A stretch of 11,652 nt of DNA from Bathymodiolus azoricus thioautotrophic gill symbiont (lineage in GTDB: Bacteria > Pseudomonadota > Gammaproteobacteria > PS1 > Pseudothioglobaceae), in contig NZ_CDSC02000346.1 of assembly GCF_001298715.1 (NCBI RefSeq), positions 1 through 11,652 of the forward strand, written 5' to 3'. This document shows, piece by piece, positions 1 to 6,523 of this stretch. Numbering within the stretch: position 1 is the stretch's first letter; every line of letters starts with the position of its first letter. A program made the position numbers and the translations under genes. Under the pieces are notes generated by a model, which saw nothing but the letters and a program-made list of their open reading frames with translations, was not told the origin of the DNA and made no database searches.

Positions 1-182
1 ATATCAATTTTTTCAAAAAAATATCTATCTGATTTGTCAATTTCAACAAGTGTAGATAAATTACCCGCATAAGTTAATTTATCAACATTGATCACTTTAT
101 AATCGGTTTTTTGAATTAAATATCGAATCACAGCAGAACCAATAAAACCTGCCCCACCCGTAATTAAAAAAGTTTTATTCAT
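1..182 (-). CDS. rmlB: dTDP-glucose 4,6-dehydratase, N-terminal part (runs off left edge)
   Basis: This is the 5' end of a gene whose remainder lies beyond the left edge; 60 codons and two bases are present. The translation begins [20 protein letters not shown], with the Rossmann NAD-binding motif GGAGFIG near residues 9-15. It continues with VDKLTYAGN near residues 39-47, which is the RmlB signature after the second strand (D-K-L-T-Y-A-G-N). The family converts dTDP-glucose to dTDP-4-keto-6-deoxyglucose in the cytoplasm, the substrate of the ketoisomerase encoded upstream at 2512-2153. The ATG at 182-180 overlaps the end of rmlA by 8 bp, so the genes are probably translationally coupled. Assignment is strong because rmlA directly precedes it; the catalytic Thr-Asp-Glu/Tyr-Lys residues are out of view. 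Confidence 0.9.
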   Translation of the reverse strand, partial: MNKTFLITGGAGFIGSAVIRYLIQKTDYKVINVDKLTYAGNLSTLVEIDKSDRYFFEKID

Positions 183-1050
183 TGATAATTGCCATTAAAT
201 AATCACCATAACCACTTTTTAACAAAGGTTTAGCAATGGCTGTTAATTCATCTGCATTAATCCAACCATTTTTATAAGCAATTTCTTCAATACAAGCGAT
301 TTTATTACCTTGGCGTTTTTCAATCGTTTGCACAAAATGTCCTGCATCTAATAAACTTTCATAAGTGCCAGTATCTAACCAAGCAAACCCTCTACCAAAT
401 AATTCTACCTTCAGATTTTTTTGCTCTAAATATTCACTATTTACGCTAGTAATTTCCAATTCGCCCCTATCAGAAACCTTAACATTCTTAGCAATTTCAA
501 TCACACTATTAGGATAAAAATACAATCCAACCACTGCATAATTAGACTTAGGATTTGCGGGTTTCTCTTCAATAGAAATGGCATTATTATTTTTATCAAA
601 CTCAACCACGCCTAACTGACTTGGGTTTTTTACTCTGTATCCAAAAACAACCACTTTTTTCTCTTGTTTAACGGTTTTAACACTCTGTTTTAACAATGAA
701 ACAAAGCCATCGCCATAGAATATATTATCTCCTAAAACCAAACAAACATCACTATTCCCAATAAAGTCCTCACCCAAAATAAATGCTTGTGCTAAGCCAT
801 CTGGAGAGGTTTGCACGATATATTTAAACTGCATTCCTAATTCACTACCATTACCAAACATATCTCTAAATCTGTCGATATCCTTAGTGGTAGAAATAAT
901 CAAAACTTCTTTTATCCCCGCCAACATTAAAACTGACAATGGATAATAAATCATTGGTTTATCATAAATTGGCAGTAGTTGCTTACATACGCCTTTGGTG
1001 ATTGGGTAAAGTCTGGTGCCAGATCCACCTGCTAGTATTATTCCTTTCAT
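175..1050 (-). CDS. rmlA: glucose-1-phosphate thymidylyltransferase
   Basis: This cytoplasmic enzyme makes dTDP-glucose from glucose-1-phosphate and dTTP, the first step towards dTDP-deoxyhexoses. The 291-residue length is normal for RmlA. The nucleotide-binding motif GGSGTRL is at residues 8-14, followed by [10 protein letters not shown] (23-32). LGDNIFYG (106-113) carries the metal-binding Asp, EEKP is at 161-164, RGELEIT at 195-201 and WLDTG at 224-228. The ATG forms a 4-bp ATGA overlap with the stop of the aminotransferase gene upstream, and its own stop overlaps the rmlB start by 8 bp. With fdtA-like, fdtB-like and rmlB genes alongside, its product most likely feeds dTDP-3-amino-3,6-dideoxyhexose synthesis rather than rhamnose, since no rmlC or rmlD is seen here. 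Confidence 0.96.
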   Translation of the reverse strand: MKGIILAGGSGTRLYPITKGVCKQLLPIYDKPMIYYPLSVLMLAGIKEVLIISTTKDIDRFRDMFGNGSELGMQFKYIVQTSPDGLAQAFILGEDFIGNSDVCLVLGDNIFYGDGFVSLLKQSVKTVKQEKKVVVFGYRVKNPSQLGVVEFDKNNNAISIEEKPANPKSNYAVVGLYFYPNSVIEIAKNVKVSDRGELEITSVNSEYLEQKNLKVELFGRGFAWLDTGTYESLLDAGHFVQTIEKRQGNKIACIEEIAYKNGWINADELTAIAKPLLKSGYGDYLMAIINE

Positions 1051-2138
1051 TTTTTAAATCCGTTTATTGTTTTACAAATTCTTAATACATCATTTTTAGT
1101 GTGAAAAAATGATATTGGTAAACTTAAAGTTGTTTGATGTATTTTCTCAGAAATCGGATAGTCGCCACTCAATATACCGCCGTGCATTGCTTTTTGTTTA
1201 TGTGGTGCAACAGGATAGTGTATTTCGGCTTGCACCCCTTGATTCAATAAATATTTTCTCAACTCGTCTCTTTTATTATGACGAATAGTGAAAATATGAT
1301 ACACATCAAAAAAATCTTGATTGACTATTGGCACAATAAAATTTTTAGATAAATTTTCAAAATACACATCAGCTAACATTCTTTTGTGTCTATTGATTTC
1401 ATCAAGATACTGTAACTTTATACTTAAAAAACCTGCCTGAACTTCATCCAGCCGTGAATTAAACCCGATGACTTCATTATGATATTTCTCACTTGACCCA
1501 TAATTTCTAAGTTGCTTTATCTTATTGGACAACTCTTGATCATTGCAAACTACCATGCCGCCATCGCCCAATGCACCTAAATTTTTGGTTGGATAAAAAC
1601 TAAAACAGCCAAAATCTCCAAAACTGCCAGTTTTTTTACCTTTGTAAGTAGCACCATGAGATTGTGCGCAATCTTCAATTAATTTTAAATTATGTGTATT
1701 GCAAATATCCATAATAGGTGTCATTTCGCACGATTTTCCATACAAATGCACAACTAAAATTGCCTTGGTTTTATGGGTAATTTTTTCTTCTATTTGGTTT
1801 GGGTTTATATTATAGGTTACTACATCTGGTTCAACCAAAATAGGCTTTAGCCCCGCCTGAATGATTGCAATAATTGTGGCAATATAGGTATTTGATGGAA
1901 CGATAACCTCTGCGTTTTTGTCAAAACCAAAGGCTTTTAATGCCAAGGTCAAAGCATCCAGGCCACTGGCGACCCCAACGCCATAATTCACACCGATATA
2001 TTGGGCGAAATTTTGCTCAAAAGTATCAACTTGTTTACCCAAAATATACCAACCACTATCAAGCGTTTTTTTAAAAGACCGCTCAAACTCTTTAAAAAAT
2101 GGTGCGTTTAATTTGGCGAGATTTTCATACTCAATCAT
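1047..2138 (-). CDS. DegT/DnrJ/EryC1/StrS aminotransferase, FdtB/QdtB-like (dTDP-3-keto-6-deoxyhexose 3-transaminase)
   Basis: A PLP-dependent sugar aminotransferase of 363 residues, normal for the DegT/StrS family. EDCAQSHGA (155-163) holds the Asp that contacts the PLP pyridine nitrogen. [15 protein letters not shown] (180-194) holds the Schiff-base lysine, K185. The N-terminal segment S-G-W-Y-I-L-G (28-34) and the S-G-L-D-A-L loop (59-64) are also typical. Because an FdtA/QdtA-like ketoisomerase lies just upstream and rmlA/rmlB just downstream, the likely substrate is a dTDP-3-keto-6-deoxyhexose, aminated at C3 to give dTDP-Fuc3N or dTDP-Qui3N. That specificity is inferred from context. 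The ATG is 14 bp after the upstream stop without a clear Shine-Dalgarno sequence, so re-initiation is plausible. The stop overlaps the rmlA start in ATGA. Confidence 0.92.
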   Translation of the reverse strand: MIEYENLAKLNAPFFKEFERSFKKTLDSGWYILGKQVDTFEQNFAQYIGVNYGVGVASGLDALTLALKAFGFDKNAEVIVPSNTYIATIIAIIQAGLKPILVEPDVVTYNINPNQIEEKITHKTKAILVVHLYGKSCEMTPIMDICNTHNLKLIEDCAQSHGATYKGKKTGSFGDFGCFSFYPTKNLGALGDGGMVVCNDQELSNKIKQLRNYGSSEKYHNEVIGFNSRLDEVQAGFLSIKLQYLDEINRHKRMLADVYFENLSKNFIVPIVNQDFFDVYHIFTIRHNKRDELRKYLLNQGVQAEIHYPVAPHKQKAMHGGILSGDYPISEKIHQTTLSLPISFFHTKNDVLRICKTINGFKK

Positions 2139-2152
2139 TAGAGGTCTTTGCG

Positions 2153-2512
2153 CTAGTATGGTTTATCAATATAATCATTAACATCATAATATTCAGAGGC
2201 AAAAACAAGTAAAGTGGTGTTTTTTGCAAATTTATCCATAGTGTGCCAGTCTTTGGTTTCTAAAATCAAACATTTTTCAGGAGAATCCAGCACAAAAATC
2301 TCTTCACTTTCCCCGTTATTCACATACACCTCACAACTCCCCCCAAGAGATATTAACGCTTGAGTGGTTTTTTTGTGCCTATGCCCACCTCTTTTTCCAT
2401 TTACATTATAAATATAATAAAAGCGTTTAACCTCAAAAGGTAGGTGTTTTTCAACCACGGTTAACACACCACTTTCATCGTTAAAGGTTGGTAATTTTAG
2501 AATATGTGCCAT
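2153..2512 (-). CDS. FdtA/QdtA-family dTDP-4-keto-6-deoxyglucose 3,4-ketoisomerase
   Basis: A small single-domain cupin of 119 residues, slightly shorter than typical FdtA/QdtA proteins. The hallmark segment [11 protein letters not shown] (41-51) carries the conserved His pair (H44, H46) implicated in catalysis in FdtA. DWHTM (88-92) and the C-terminal [10 protein letters not shown] (106-115) are further family signatures. The family converts dTDP-4-keto-6-deoxyglucose to a dTDP-3-keto-6-deoxyhexose with galacto (FdtA) or gluco (QdtA) configuration. Sequence inspection alone does not decide which, so no symbol is given. The ATG directly follows the TGA of the glycosyltransferase gene (TGAATG), with an AGAGAAG ribosome-binding site a few bases upstream inside that gene. 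The product should pass to the aminotransferase encoded next. Confidence 0.92.
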   Translation of the reverse strand: MAHILKLPTFNDESGVLTVVEKHLPFEVKRFYYIYNVNGKRGGHRHKKTTQALISLGGSCEVYVNNGESEEIFVLDSPEKCLILETKDWHTMDKFAKNTTLLVFASEYYDVNDYIDKPY

Positions 2513-3466
2513 TCAATCTTCTCTTAAAAAATACTGCTTATTAAAAATATTCCACTCGCCTTTTAACTTTTTTAAAGCAAATCGTATTGGGTCTTTCCAC
2601 TGCAAAGGCGTATTTTTAACGATTCCATTATAATCATTCTCGCCATCAATCGTTTTTAAAAACTGGGTGATTTTTTCAAGATGCCTCACATAGGGCTTAT
2701 ACAAAATTTCAAAATCACTTTTGTTCAGTTTATAACTACCCAGATCAACTTTGTTATTTTCTAAACGCTTAAAATTATGAAAATGATAAAACACCAATTT
2801 AAAATTTTCATCACTTAAATCATATTGTTGCACATTCCACGGTGCAACTCCGCCCCCTAAATTTTGCAGTTCGTGCACACATTCAAACCTAGTCATCCAA
2901 TCATCAAGATATTTTTGATCACCAAATTTCCCATTCTCAAACCTCGCATAGCACCAATCTATGCAAGCATCCACCCACCAATTTAACACTTTCATTCCCT
3001 CGTCATTATTTTTAAACGACATAAACTGCACGCAGTATTTGCCACTGGTTTTAGTTTGGTCGTATTTTGGTGTGTATCTATGCTCAGTAATTAAGACTGA
3101 TTTATCATTCATCTCCTTAATCAATACATCAGGATTAGAGAAAAAATATAAGTCTGCATCAAGATAAATGCAACTTTCTAAGTTATATTTTTCAAGTGTA
3201 TATTTTATGGTTGAAGGCGTGCAAGTCCAACAATATTCCCCTTTTGTTCTACTTGGTTTAATTGCCAGTAATTTTTCGTTTTCAAACTCCCTCAAACTAA
3301 TAACCGTACAATATTTCAAATCTAACTTTTTAAGTAAGACATGACTTTTATCATCAAACGCAAAAATATACAGATGAAAATTATCACTATGATGTTTAAG
3401 AGACTCATACATTGCCAAGCCCCGTGTTAGATAATTGCTATCAAACAGCGTGCAGTAACTATACAT
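2513..3466 (-). CDS. Glycosyltransferase, GT-A fold, GT8-like
   Basis: A 317-residue cytoplasmic or membrane-peripheral glycosyltransferase. The N-terminus (CTLFDSNYLTRGLAMYESL, 5-23) is of the GT8-type strand-loop-helix form. YLDADLYFFSNP (101-112) contains the DxD metal and nucleotide-sugar binding motif. Downstream, GDQKYLDDW (182-190) and NLGGGVAPWN (202-211) are conserved-looking acceptor/active-site segments of this group. No signal peptide or transmembrane helix is seen. It is the only recognisable glycosyltransferase in the window, so it probably adds one residue of the repeat unit; donor and acceptor cannot be told. The ATG at 3466 has an AAGG ribosome-binding site about 6 nt upstream and overlaps the preceding methyltransferase gene by 8 bp. 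The stop abuts the next start. Confidence 0.85.
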   Translation of the reverse strand: MYSYCTLFDSNYLTRGLAMYESLKHHSDNFHLYIFAFDDKSHVLLKKLDLKYCTVISLREFENEKLLAIKPSRTKGEYCWTCTPSTIKYTLEKYNLESCIYLDADLYFFSNPDVLIKEMNDKSVLITEHRYTPKYDQTKTSGKYCVQFMSFKNNDEGMKVLNWWVDACIDWCYARFENGKFGDQKYLDDWMTRFECVHELQNLGGGVAPWNVQQYDLSDENFKLVFYHFHNFKRLENNKVDLGSYKLNKSDFEILYKPYVRHLEKITQFLKTIDGENDYNGIVKNTPLQWKDPIRFALKKLKGEWNIFNKQYFLRED

Positions 3467-4187
3467 CTTTTACCTTTTTAGCCAAAACGATATTATCTAA
3501 ATACAAATCGTCATTTCTCGGCAAAATTTTAGATACAATTAAGCCAATTATATTAATAGGTGCCATTAAAAATAATGTTGTTAGTAAGTTAATATAAATA
3601 TTTTTAGTCATCGTTACTTTAAATATATAGTCATTAATAAGTTGAAATATCACCTCAAGCCCATCATTACTTTTTCTACTCTCCACTACCTCAAAGCCAT
3701 TTTCAAGCAAAATATGTTTCAATCCAAAAGATGAATAGCGTGCATAATCATAGGGTTGCTCGTGCTCATCCCACACAAATGGCACACTCATCAGTAACCA
3801 CCCCCCCGTTTTTGTTACTCGGTTTATCTCTGTTAAAAACTCATTGGGATTAAAAACATGCTCAAACACTTGATTAGAAATAACACTATCAAACTCTTTG
3901 TCAGCAAATGGGATGGCTTTTCCATCATAAAAAACATCAGCAAAACTATGGTTTCTATTGCCTTCATCGTCTATCTCTAAACCAATATATTCATCAACAT
4001 TACATAGACTTTCGTATGGCTTAGTGCCGCAACCAATATCTAATAATTTTCCTGTTAAATTAGGAATTAATGTTGAGACATTCTGATACAACCCTTTGCG
4101 TGCAAAATAAAAAGGATTGATAAACAATCCTAATATTTTTGGGTTGAATTGCTCGTTAATGTATATTTTTTTTAGTTGTGTTAGCAT
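3459..4187 (-). CDS. Class I SAM-dependent methyltransferase (Methyltransf_11-like) with C-terminal hydrophobic segment
   Basis: A 242-residue protein with SAM-binding motif I LLDIGCGTKP (48-57), an acidic residue closing the second strand (LEID, 70-73), and the QVFEHVFNP segment (106-114) typical of Methyltransf_11 proteins. The strand TGGWLLMSVPFVWDEHEQP (127-145) resembles a subgroup common in glycan clusters. A hydrophobic stretch at about 199-219 could be a single membrane anchor or a buried helix. The likely role is O-methylation of a sugar or lipid-linked intermediate, or a terminal cap; the substrate is unknown. The ATG overlaps the end of the upstream TIGR04325-like gene by 7 bp (ATGCTAA), and the stop overlaps the glycosyltransferase start by 8 bp. 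It is thus embedded in the operon. Confidence 0.85.
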   Translation of the reverse strand: MLTQLKKIYINEQFNPKILGLFINPFYFARKGLYQNVSTLIPNLTGKLLDIGCGTKPYESLCNVDEYIGLEIDDEGNRNHSFADVFYDGKAIPFADKEFDSVISNQVFEHVFNPNEFLTEINRVTKTGGWLLMSVPFVWDEHEQPYDYARYSSFGLKHILLENGFEVVESRKSNDGLEVIFQLINDYIFKVTMTKNIYINLLTTLFLMAPINIIGLIVSKILPRNDDLYLDNIVLAKKVKDV

Positions 4188-4984
4188 TTCTCAAACTCTA
4201 GTATCAGTCCTTTAAATTCATACTCATCATTTTTACCATCCGCACTCTCAAAAATCTCAATCACACTATAACCCTTACTTTTAAAATAATCAATAAGTTT
4301 AGTTTCATCAAAAAACCAACAGGGATAACTGGCTTGATAAATACTTGGTGGCACAACCTGAAGTGTTATTTTTTCAGAGGTTTTACTAAATGACATTCTA
4401 TCTATCAAAATAGTCTCAAAATCATTCTCTAAAATGGCATCCAATAATTCATAAGGTTTTTCAATATATTGCAACACACTAGAAAGCAACAAAATATTAG
4501 GCTTTTCTTGTTTAATGCATTCATCCACACTATAGAAGAATTTTAATCGCTCATCTTCAAATTTCTCTTTACCAATCGTAACAAAGTTATCTTGCTCAAT
4601 CACACACCAAGAGGCCTTATCTAATTTATCTAAAAACTTCTTATTTTGATAATAAGTGCTACCCAAACTCCCGCCAAAATCAAGCACTTTTACCCCGCCT
4701 GTTTTAGCAGCGGCAAACATCAAGCCTGATAATAACGGCCAAGAGTATTGGATTTCATCAAAAATAACACTGTCTCTTTCATAAACCGCCTCACCGTTTT
4801 TTACTTTTAACAATGACTTTTCTACTGCATACAATATCCCGTCAGCATCATAACCAGTAGCATCATTTTGTGCCTCTTGCCAAGTCGCATAATCACCCTT
4901 CCAACCGTATTTATGGTTTTTTATTTTTCTTAATGTATCTAATAAGATGGGTGGGATTAGTGATTTAATGATTTTTTTCCTAAT
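4181..4984 (-). CDS. TIGR04325-family putative methyltransferase; true start codon unresolved
   Basis: Recalled family features of TIGR04325 (putative methyltransferases of polysaccharide loci) match along the protein. The first canonical start is a TTG at 4834 (217 residues), but conserved family sequence lies upstream in the same frame: KSLIPPILL, WKGDYATWQEA and TGYDADGIL. The frame is open back to a TGA at 4993-4991. I extend to an ATT at 4984, giving 267 residues (MRKKIIKSLIPP...), as the least distorted reading; ATT starts are rare, so this is tentative. Motifs in that numbering are YERDSVIFDEI near 68-78, DFGGSLGSTYYQN (SAM loop) near 102-114, the LLSSVLQYIEKPYELL segment, IDRMSF and QVVPPSIYQASYP. 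The start region overlaps the frameshifted 3' end of the ParB-like gene. An A7 tract sits at 4978-4972. Confidence 0.72.
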   Translation of the reverse strand: MRKKIIKSLIPPILLDTLRKIKNHKYGWKGDYATWQEAQNDATGYDADGILYAVEKSLLKVKNGEAVYERDSVIFDEIQYSWPLLSGLMFAAAKTGGVKVLDFGGSLGSTYYQNKKFLDKLDKASWCVIEQDNFVTIGKEKFEDERLKFFYSVDECIKQEKPNILLLSSVLQYIEKPYELLDAILENDFETILIDRMSFSKTSEKITLQVVPPSIYQASYPCWFFDETKLIDYFKSKGYSVIEIFESADGKNDEYEFKGLILEFEKC

Positions 4985-5102
4985 TGTAAATCAACCGCAA
5001 GTTCTTCATCATAGATAATATCTGAATAATTATTTGATATTGGTATTGTGTAGTTATTTTTTTCAAAATATCTTAGAAAAATATTTTGCGCTTCCTTTTT
5101 TT
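4957..5102 (-). other. Displaced C-terminal coding segment of the ParB-like gene (-1 frame) beginning at an A7 tract
   Basis: From the A7 tract at 5102-5096 the -1 frame stays open to a TAA at 4959-4957. Read with eight As it gives KKKEAQNIFLRYFEKNN and later YDEELAVDLQLGKKSLNH. This joins smoothly to WPGYVFRGY of the preceding frame and matches the expected family pattern (WPxV...GxYxxxxAxxIFxxYF). The zero frame stops after only ten more codons. The segment is therefore the real C-terminus, reached by slippage, by a variable homopolymer length, or lost by a one-base deletion. AGAGG sits four bases upstream of the tract and AAGGAAG spans its 3' edge, but no strong stem-loop was spotted after it. 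Confidence 0.65.
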
Positions 5103-5708
5103 GTAACCTCTAAAAACATATCCTGGCCATAAAAAAAATAAACAATGCCTTAAAAAGACATTATTGATAATGATTGCATTGCAGTGAGAATAATTTAATG
5201 CTGCCAAAGCAGATATGCGATGATTTCCGTCCAAGACAATATAACTTCTTTCTTTTCCTTTTTTTAACTCTAAAAGTCTAATATATCCATATTTTTCTGG
5301 ACTATAGCCATTTTCTTTAATTGATTTATACGAATTTTCTAACCAAACAAACTCTCTATTAATGTGTGAAGCTAAAATACCATCGGTTGATGTATGGCAA
5401 ATTATATCTGGATTAGTCAACGCTGAATAGCTATCTTTAGCTTGCCCCCAAGCCCAAGGGAAATCCCAATTAATAGCTTCACTTGTCTGATTTAAGTGTA
5501 ATGTTTTGAAAAAATTTAAACTTCTCATTCCTAATATTCTTTCTACAAATTCCAACCTTAATTTCTGTAAATCCACCCCTTGACTTAACCCTACAATATA
5601 ATCTTCATAAATATTATTAGAGAATAATCCATACCTATAACCCCTATAATGATAACAATTATTTATCGCAATATTATCAATCTTTTGATAGTTCAAAAAC
5701 ATAAACAT
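5073..5708 (-). CDS. ParB/Srx-fold (DGNHR-motif) protein of polysaccharide loci, C-terminus displaced by a frameshift
   Basis: This 211-residue reading frame has the core YIVLDGNHRISALAAL (156-171). Its D-G-N-H-R motif is the nucleotide-binding signature of the ParB/sulfiredoxin-like fold, as in small-molecule kinases such as SerK. Upstream, CYHYRGYRYG (19-28), DIICHTSTDGILASHI (101-116) and EFVWLENSYKSIKENGY (119-135) match a recalled family encoded next to glycan genes. The frame ends soon after WPGYVFRGYKK in a basic tail (RKRKIFF) that looks wrong. The expected C-terminus is in the -1 frame after an A7 tract and would give about 250 residues ending at 4957. ATGs at 5708 and 5702 are both possible; the start overlaps the upstream methyltransferase gene by 26-32 bp. 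Function is unknown; a kinase role on a sugar or small alcohol is inference from the fold. Confidence 0.7.
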   Translation of the reverse strand: MFMFLNYQKIDNIAINNCYHYRGYRYGLFSNNIYEDYIVGLSQGVDLQKLRLEFVERILGMRSLNFFKTLHLNQTSEAINWDFPWAWGQAKDSYSALTNPDIICHTSTDGILASHINREFVWLENSYKSIKENGYSPEKYGYIRLLELKKGKERSYIVLDGNHRISALAALNYSHCNAIIINNVFLRHCLFFLWPGYVFRGYKKRKRKIFF

Positions 5709-6336
5709 CTGCTCCAGTATATTGACATAAAAAATTCTTCTTATTAACTTTCATAGGTACACTATTAATAAGACGGTTAAGTTCTTCCAAACTTAAGGGG
5801 TATGATTTTATGTGACTCCAAGCTTTTGTATTAGGCATAGCGTTAAAAAAACATATAATCTTATTTTTAACTTTTTCTAATAAAGTGTAGTCTCTAGATA
5901 AATATACTTGTAGCACCAAATTTCCTTTTAAAACCCTATGAAATTCTTTAAATAAATTTTCTCTTAGTTCTGGTGGTATTAAATGCAAAAGTCTAAAACA
6001 AATTATTTCATCAAAATAATTATCAGCATATGATAAATTAAATGCGTCCTCCTTGGATAAAAAAACATTTTCTTTACTATTAGTTACAGCTAATTTGGCT
6101 TTATTAAGCATATCTTTTGAAATATCACAACCAAAAATCTCCTTAACATTGACATAGTAATTTAGAAACCTACCAGTACCCACAGGTAAATCTAATACCC
6201 TATCTGTTTTGAAATTTTTATATCTATTTTTAATGTACTCATTTTCAAACTTCCAATGTTCTTCTTCTTTTCTGGCAATATCATAAGTTTCTGCAACTTG
6301 ATTATCGTATTTTTCATATCCATCATAATTCATCAT
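5677..6336 (-). CDS. Class I SAM-dependent methyltransferase
   Basis: A 219-residue soluble methyltransferase (218 from the second ATG). SAM-binding motif I is VLDLPVGTGRF (47-57) and the second-strand acidic segment is GCDISKDML (69-77). EDAFNLSYADNYFDEIICF (96-114) covers the D-A adenine-contact and post-motif region, and EFHRVLKGNLVLQVY (131-145) is the late strand. The Pro in motif I, where Gly or Cys is usual, is a small deviation. Two ATGs are adjacent (6336 and 6333); AAGGA at 6345-6341 is 4 nt from the first and 7 nt from the second, so 6333 is the better-spaced start. It is the first gene after a promoter-like sequence in the gap and begins the AT-rich modification block. The substrate is unknown; a glycan hydroxyl is plausible. 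Confidence 0.85.
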   Translation of the reverse strand: MMNYDGYEKYDNQVAETYDIARKEEEHWKFENEYIKNRYKNFKTDRVLDLPVGTGRFLNYYVNVKEIFGCDISKDMLNKAKLAVTNSKENVFLSKEDAFNLSYADNYFDEIICFRLLHLIPPELRENLFKEFHRVLKGNLVLQVYLSRDYTLLEKVKNKIICFFNAMPNTKAWSHIKSYPLSLEELNRLINSVPMKVNKKNFLCQYTGADVYVFELSKD

Positions 6337-6340
6337 TTTT

Positions 6341-6345
6341 TCCTT
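6341..6345 (-). promoter_or_regulatory. Shine-Dalgarno AAGGA for the first methyltransferase
   Basis: The minus strand reads AAGGAAAAAATGATG. The spacing is 4 nt to the first ATG (6336) and 7 nt to the second (6333), favouring initiation at the second. This is one of the clearest ribosome-binding sites in the window, unlike the coupled starts of most other genes. Confidence 0.6.
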
Positions 6346-6370
6346 AAAAATAAAATTTTATTAAACCTGT

Positions 6371-6514
6371 CTATCTTATACCTCTAACTACTTTCTGTTT
6401 CAAATACCCAACAAACACATGTCTATTGATTTCTAATTCCTCATCCAATAACAACTCAAAATATTTTGTAAAATTATTTCTAAACCAATCTAAATTGTAA
6501 AAATACTGAGTCAT
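6371..6514 (-). pseudogene. 47-codon ORF, possible remnant of a methyltransferase gene
   Basis: Nine bases after the flippase stop, an ATG at 6514 opens a 47-residue frame ending in TAG at 6373-6371. It starts MTQYFYNLDWFRNNFTKYFE and ends with a basic tail, KQKVVRGIR. The Y-N-L-D-W-F-x-N-N start resembles the DWF-x-x-N-I N-terminus of a class of SAM-dependent methyltransferases from glycan loci, but no SAM-binding motif follows. It may therefore be an internally deleted remnant. No good ribosome-binding site precedes it, and the promoter-like sequence feeding the next gene lies inside its 3' end. It could instead be a genuine small protein or a chance frame. The resemblance is from memory and weak. 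Confidence 0.3.
6375..6403 (-). promoter_or_regulatory. Putative sigma70-type promoter for the methyltransferase block
   Basis: On the minus strand TTGAAA (6403-6398) and TATAAG (6380-6375) are separated by exactly 17 bp. Each hexamer has one mismatch to the TTGACA/TATAAT consensus. Transcription would begin near 6368, leaving a leader of about 32-36 nt with a good AAGGA ribosome-binding site before the methyltransferase ATG. It lies in the largest gap between recognised genes, which supports it. AT-rich DNA produces such matches by chance, so it is a prediction. Confidence 0.45.
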
Positions 6515-6523
6515 GTTCAGATA

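Noticed and set aside
2961..3597. Plus-strand frames of 68 and 61 codons
   Set aside because: They are antisense to the glycosyltransferase and methyltransferase genes, with no supporting motif.
6349..6362. 14-bp palindrome AATAAAATTTTATT
   Set aside because: Made only of A and T, it lacks the GC stem of a terminator and is easily expected in such AT-rich DNA.
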